Assembly (NCBI RefSeq): GCF_901482605.1 | Contig: NZ_LR590481.1 | Location: 1,240,001 to 1,304,000 of the forward strand | Direction of reading: 5' to 3' | Length of the DNA: 64,000 bases | Source: Hathewaya histolytica | Lineage (GTDB): Bacteria; Bacillota; Clostridia; Clostridiales; Clostridiaceae | Translations under genes and position numbers: made by a program | Part shown: positions 62,077-64,000 of the stretch, in pieces | Position numbering within the stretch: position 1 is the first letter of the stretch | Layout of the letters: every line of letters begins with the position of its first letter | Notes under the pieces: model-generated | What the model was told of the DNA's origin: nothing | The model's database searches: none | What the model saw: only the letters and a program-made list of their open reading frames with translations

Positions 62077-62502
62077 ATGCAAAAAAGAATACTGAATGTA
62101 AGCTTAGTCAAGAGTGGAAGTGGAAGTACCACTGGAAGGGTTGTCCTTCCTAGCCTTTGGTTGAAAGAAATGGGAATAAGTCAAGAAGATAGAGCGGTTA
62201 AAGTATTATTTGATGGGGAGGAAATAAGAATTATGAAGAATATATCTACTATAGAGGATATTAAAGAAATGCTACAAGTAGAAGGTACAGGAGATATGTC
62301 AGAAGAGGAATTGGACATAATAGATAAGGTTGTAAATAGGGCATATGATGGAGTAGAAGAAGATAGAGAATTTTTACTAGAAGCTTTAAATGCAGTTCAT
62401 GGTGCAGGAGCATTTAAAGGAAAGGCAATGCATCCGGATTGGAATTTACAGACTGTATATGATATTTTAGTAGAAGGTGAATGGCATTACATGCATGAAT
62501 AA
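62077..62502 (+). CDS. Second AbrB/SpoVT-like regulator
   Basis: 141 residues. Swapped-hairpin: LVKSGSGSTTGRVVLPSLWLKEMGI, VKVLFDGEEIRIMKN, clearly related to the protein at 58773. The remainder is helical (MLQVEGTGDMSEEELDIIDK). No ACGTACGT operator lies upstream, so it may be the controller rather than a target. AGAGG before the ATG. Overlaps the next gene. Confidence 0.78.
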   Translation: MQKRILNVSLVKSGSGSTTGRVVLPSLWLKEMGISQEDRAVKVLFDGEEIRIMKNISTIEDIKEMLQVEGTGDMSEEELDIIDKVVNRAYDGVEEDREFLLEALNAVHGAGAFKGKAMHPDWNLQTVYDILVEGEWHYMHE

Positions 62503-63094
62503 TGCAACAGCATATCAATTAGGTATAATATTCTCTATAGGATCTTATAACAAAGAAGATGCGCGGATTACATTTAGGCACAAAGAAAGATATTTTTTAG
62601 AGCAACTTCAAACTTTATTTCCTAATACTATATATGGACAAGAGGTTCATAGCGGGAAACAATATGTTATGAAGGCTTCTATTAATATAGAAACTTTAGA
62701 TAATTTAAATTGGAATGCTAGAAATTCAGATGTAAGAAAGTTACCCATCCTAGAAAAATATAAAGACTTTTTAAGAGCATATTTAGAAATTCATAGTAGG
62801 TTTGATTATTGTACAACTTATACTGGGAATAGAAAATATTATAGATTAAGGTTAAGGATCTATGGGAATTTTAATATTATAGAGAATATAAATAGTATTT
62901 TAGCTATAGAAGTAAAAACTAAAAAGAAAAGTATTTATACTACTCCAAATGGTAAAACTTCTGTACTTTGTTATACTAACCTGGAGGAGATACGAAATAT
63001 ATTGAAATATTTAGATGGTTCTCCGTTTAATAATTTATTTTGGGATAATGCATATAGATGTTTAAATGAACCTAAAAAATATATAAAAAATTAA
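62495..63094 (+). CDS. LAGLIDADG-like protein lacking catalytic acids
   Basis: 199 residues from the ATG overlapping the AbrB gene (a GTG at 62477 is an alternative). LAGLIDADG-like helices YQLGIIFSIGSY (about residue 6) and FLRAYLEIHSRFDY (about 90), each followed by the usual beta region (ITFRHKERYFLEQLQTL; YRLRLRIYGNFNIIENI). The catalytic Asp of each helix is replaced (Gly and His), so DNA cutting is unlikely. It could act as a DNA-binding protein like WhiA. Confidence 0.55.
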   Translation: MNNATAYQLGIIFSIGSYNKEDARITFRHKERYFLEQLQTLFPNTIYGQEVHSGKQYVMKASINIETLDNLNWNARNSDVRKLPILEKYKDFLRAYLEIHSRFDYCTTYTGNRKYYRLRLRIYGNFNIIENINSILAIEVKTKKKSIYTTPNGKTSVLCYTNLEEIRNILKYLDGSPFNNLFWDNAYRCLNEPKKYIKN

Positions 63095-63136
63095 GTAGAA
63101 CTATGGTTAAAAGCATAGCTCTACTTAATTTTTTTC
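63091..63136 (+). terminator. Strong terminator
   Basis: TTAAGTAGA pairs with TCTACTTAA and an inner CTATG with CATAG, then TTTTTT. Confidence 0.85.
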
Positions 63137-63146
63137 CTATCATCTT

Positions 63147-63221
63147 TTACTTTACAAACAATATTATCATTATCAAGCTAATAACTAAACATAGGTCTAT
63201 TCTAACAAAATTTTTCTTCAT
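63147..63221 (-). CDS. 24-residue membrane peptide
   Basis: MKKNFVRIDLCLVISLIMII then LFVK, with AGAGGTGAT before the ATG. One hydrophobic helix after a basic start, the form of type I toxin peptides. The only minus-strand gene in the right arm. Weak evidence: short, no family. Confidence 0.35.
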   Translation of the reverse strand: MKKNFVRIDLCLVISLIMIILFVK

Positions 63222-63344
63222 ATTATCACCTCTAACTTAATTATTTCCTATGTTGAAATTTCTAAATGTTACCATAGCCTTTACTAATATTTAAAATTAT
63301 TGTAAAATAGTTATGAATAATGTTAATATTAGGGGGCTGTATTA

Positions 63345-64000
63345 ATGAATTTTTTAAAGAATAAAAAGGTATCTATACCAGTGCTTATTATTTTGTACAT
63401 TATACTATATGGAATTTCTCCAAAAGTTACTGGTATCCTAACTATGTTAGGTGTCGGAGGACTATTATTTTATCTATTTACTAAAAATGAAGCATTTAAA
63501 GCAAAAGGAAAGTTATTTAAAACCTTAACTTCTTTAGGGCTAGCGGCAGTGTTTTTGTTTTTTGGCATGGGAGGAGTAGCTAATGATCCTAAATTATTGG
63601 AACAACAAAAATTAGAATCAGCGAAAAAAGCGCAAATTGAGGCTAAGAAGAAAACAGATGAAGAAAAGGCAATAAATGCAGCAAAGCTAAAAAAAGAAGA
63701 GCAGAAAAAATTAGAAGAAGATAAAAAGCTAGAAGAAGAGAAAAAACTAAAAGAACAGAAAAAAACAGAAAAGAGTGCGGAACCTAAAACAGTTAATAAT
63801 AATTCTAAAAAACAAGATACTACAAATTCATCTAATAAGTCTAGTAATAATACTACAACAGTAACACCAACTAAACCTAAAAAAGATACCACTAAAAATA
63901 AACCACAAGAAACAAAACCTGAACCTAAAGGAATGGTTTGGATACCGAAAAGTGGTAAAAAGTATCATTCTAAACCTAACTGTGGGAATATGGATCCTAA
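63345..64000 (+). CDS. Membrane-anchored charged-linker protein, cut by window edge
   Basis: At least 218 residues, open to the edge. Two hydrophobic segments (VLIILYIILYGISPKVTGILTML and LTSLGLAAVFLFFGMGG), a Lys/Glu coiled region (EEQKKLEEDKKLEEEKKLKEQ), a Thr/Lys/Pro linker and the start of a C-terminal motif WIPKSGKKYHSKPNC that is usually followed by a metal-binding CxxC. AGGGGG upstream. Probably exported; lysogenic conversion is possible. Confidence 0.75.
   Translation, partial: MNFLKNKKVSIPVLIILYIILYGISPKVTGILTMLGVGGLLFYLFTKNEAFKAKGKLFKTLTSLGLAAVFLFFGMGGVANDPKLLEQQKLESAKKAQIEAKKKTDEEKAINAAKLKKEEQKKLEEDKKLEEEKKLKEQKKTEKSAEPKTVNNNSKKQDTTNSSNKSSNNTTTVTPTKPKKDTTKNKPQETKPEPKGMVWIPKSGKKYHSKPNCGNMDP

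Larger units (their letters stand above)
10440..64000. mobile_element. Siphovirus-type prophage, right end beyond the window
   Basis: It holds integrase, CI/Cro switch, recombination and replication genes, late regulator, and complete head, tail and lysis modules in the standard order. It is inserted in a flavoprotein gene. At least 53.5 kb is present, and neither attR nor the rest of the host gene appears before 64000. All virion genes are open, but five small early or accessory genes are broken. Confidence 0.93.

Noticed and set aside
1-64000. CRISPR arrays and tRNA or rRNA genes.
   Set aside because: No regularly spaced identical repeats and no cloverleaf or rRNA signature were seen.

Overview
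The window looks like a Clostridium chromosome (very A+T-rich, AGA/ATA codon use, strong GGAGG ribosome sites, dacF-scpA-scpB-ytfJ sporulation and segregation neighbourhood), and most of it is a siphovirus-type prophage. No species name can be supported from the sequence alone.

Host part (1 to about 10440): the 5' part of a HelD-like helicase gene (minus strand, running off the left edge), a D-Ala-D-Ala carboxypeptidase gene whose terminator hairpin is split by an IS1182-type element (2875-4581, 9-bp target duplication), scpA-scpB, a convergent ytfJ/DUF2953 pair, a second D-Ala-D-Ala carboxypeptidase, and an electron-transfer flavoprotein/FAD oxidoreductase pair. The FAD oxidoreductase gene is cut after the codons for GHTEA by the prophage, so its 3' end must lie beyond the right edge of the window.

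Prophage (about 10440 to at least 64000). Left arm: a large serine recombinase translationally coupled to a Cys-rich XRE protein; a CI/Cro-type switch with TTGAGTT..AACTCAA operators; and a 41-residue ORF behind a LexA-like box. Early region (14-27 kb): Rha/KilAC antirepressor, YqaJ/lambda-type exonuclease, RecT, a replication initiator gene carrying iteron-like repeats, DnaC, SSB, a MazG-like protein, nucleases, YopX, and a Spo0E-like phosphatase of 49 residues. Accessory island (28.4-31.5 kb): a PD-(D/E)XK nuclease gene and a SEC-C protein gene, with foreign codon use in the second. An ArpU/sigma-like late regulator, a probable structured RNA and an orphan Dam-type methylase follow. A second accessory group (33.8-36.6 kb) holds a DUF4062 protein, a multi-pass membrane protein and a broken small gene, each preceded by a copy of one ~42-nt hairpin motif.

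Late region (36.6-58.2 kb): TerS, TerL, portal, minor head, scaffold, major capsid, connector, tail, tape measure, Dit, tail tip, XhlA-like and amidase endolysin genes in standard order. Two morons interrupt it: a terminator-flanked cassette with an Acb2/Tad1-type (anti-CBASS/anti-Thoeris) protein (41.6-42.5 kb), and a promoter-plus-terminator DUF4352 gene between the tail chaperones and the tape measure. Right arm (58.2-64 kb): one-gene transcription units, each ended by a hairpin. Three of their promoters share an ACGTACGT-type site abutting the -10 box, suggesting a small regulon near two AbrB/SpoVT-like proteins.

Five small early or accessory genes are broken (three in-frame stops, two frameshifts) while every structural gene is open, so the element may be a slowly decaying but still largely complete prophage.
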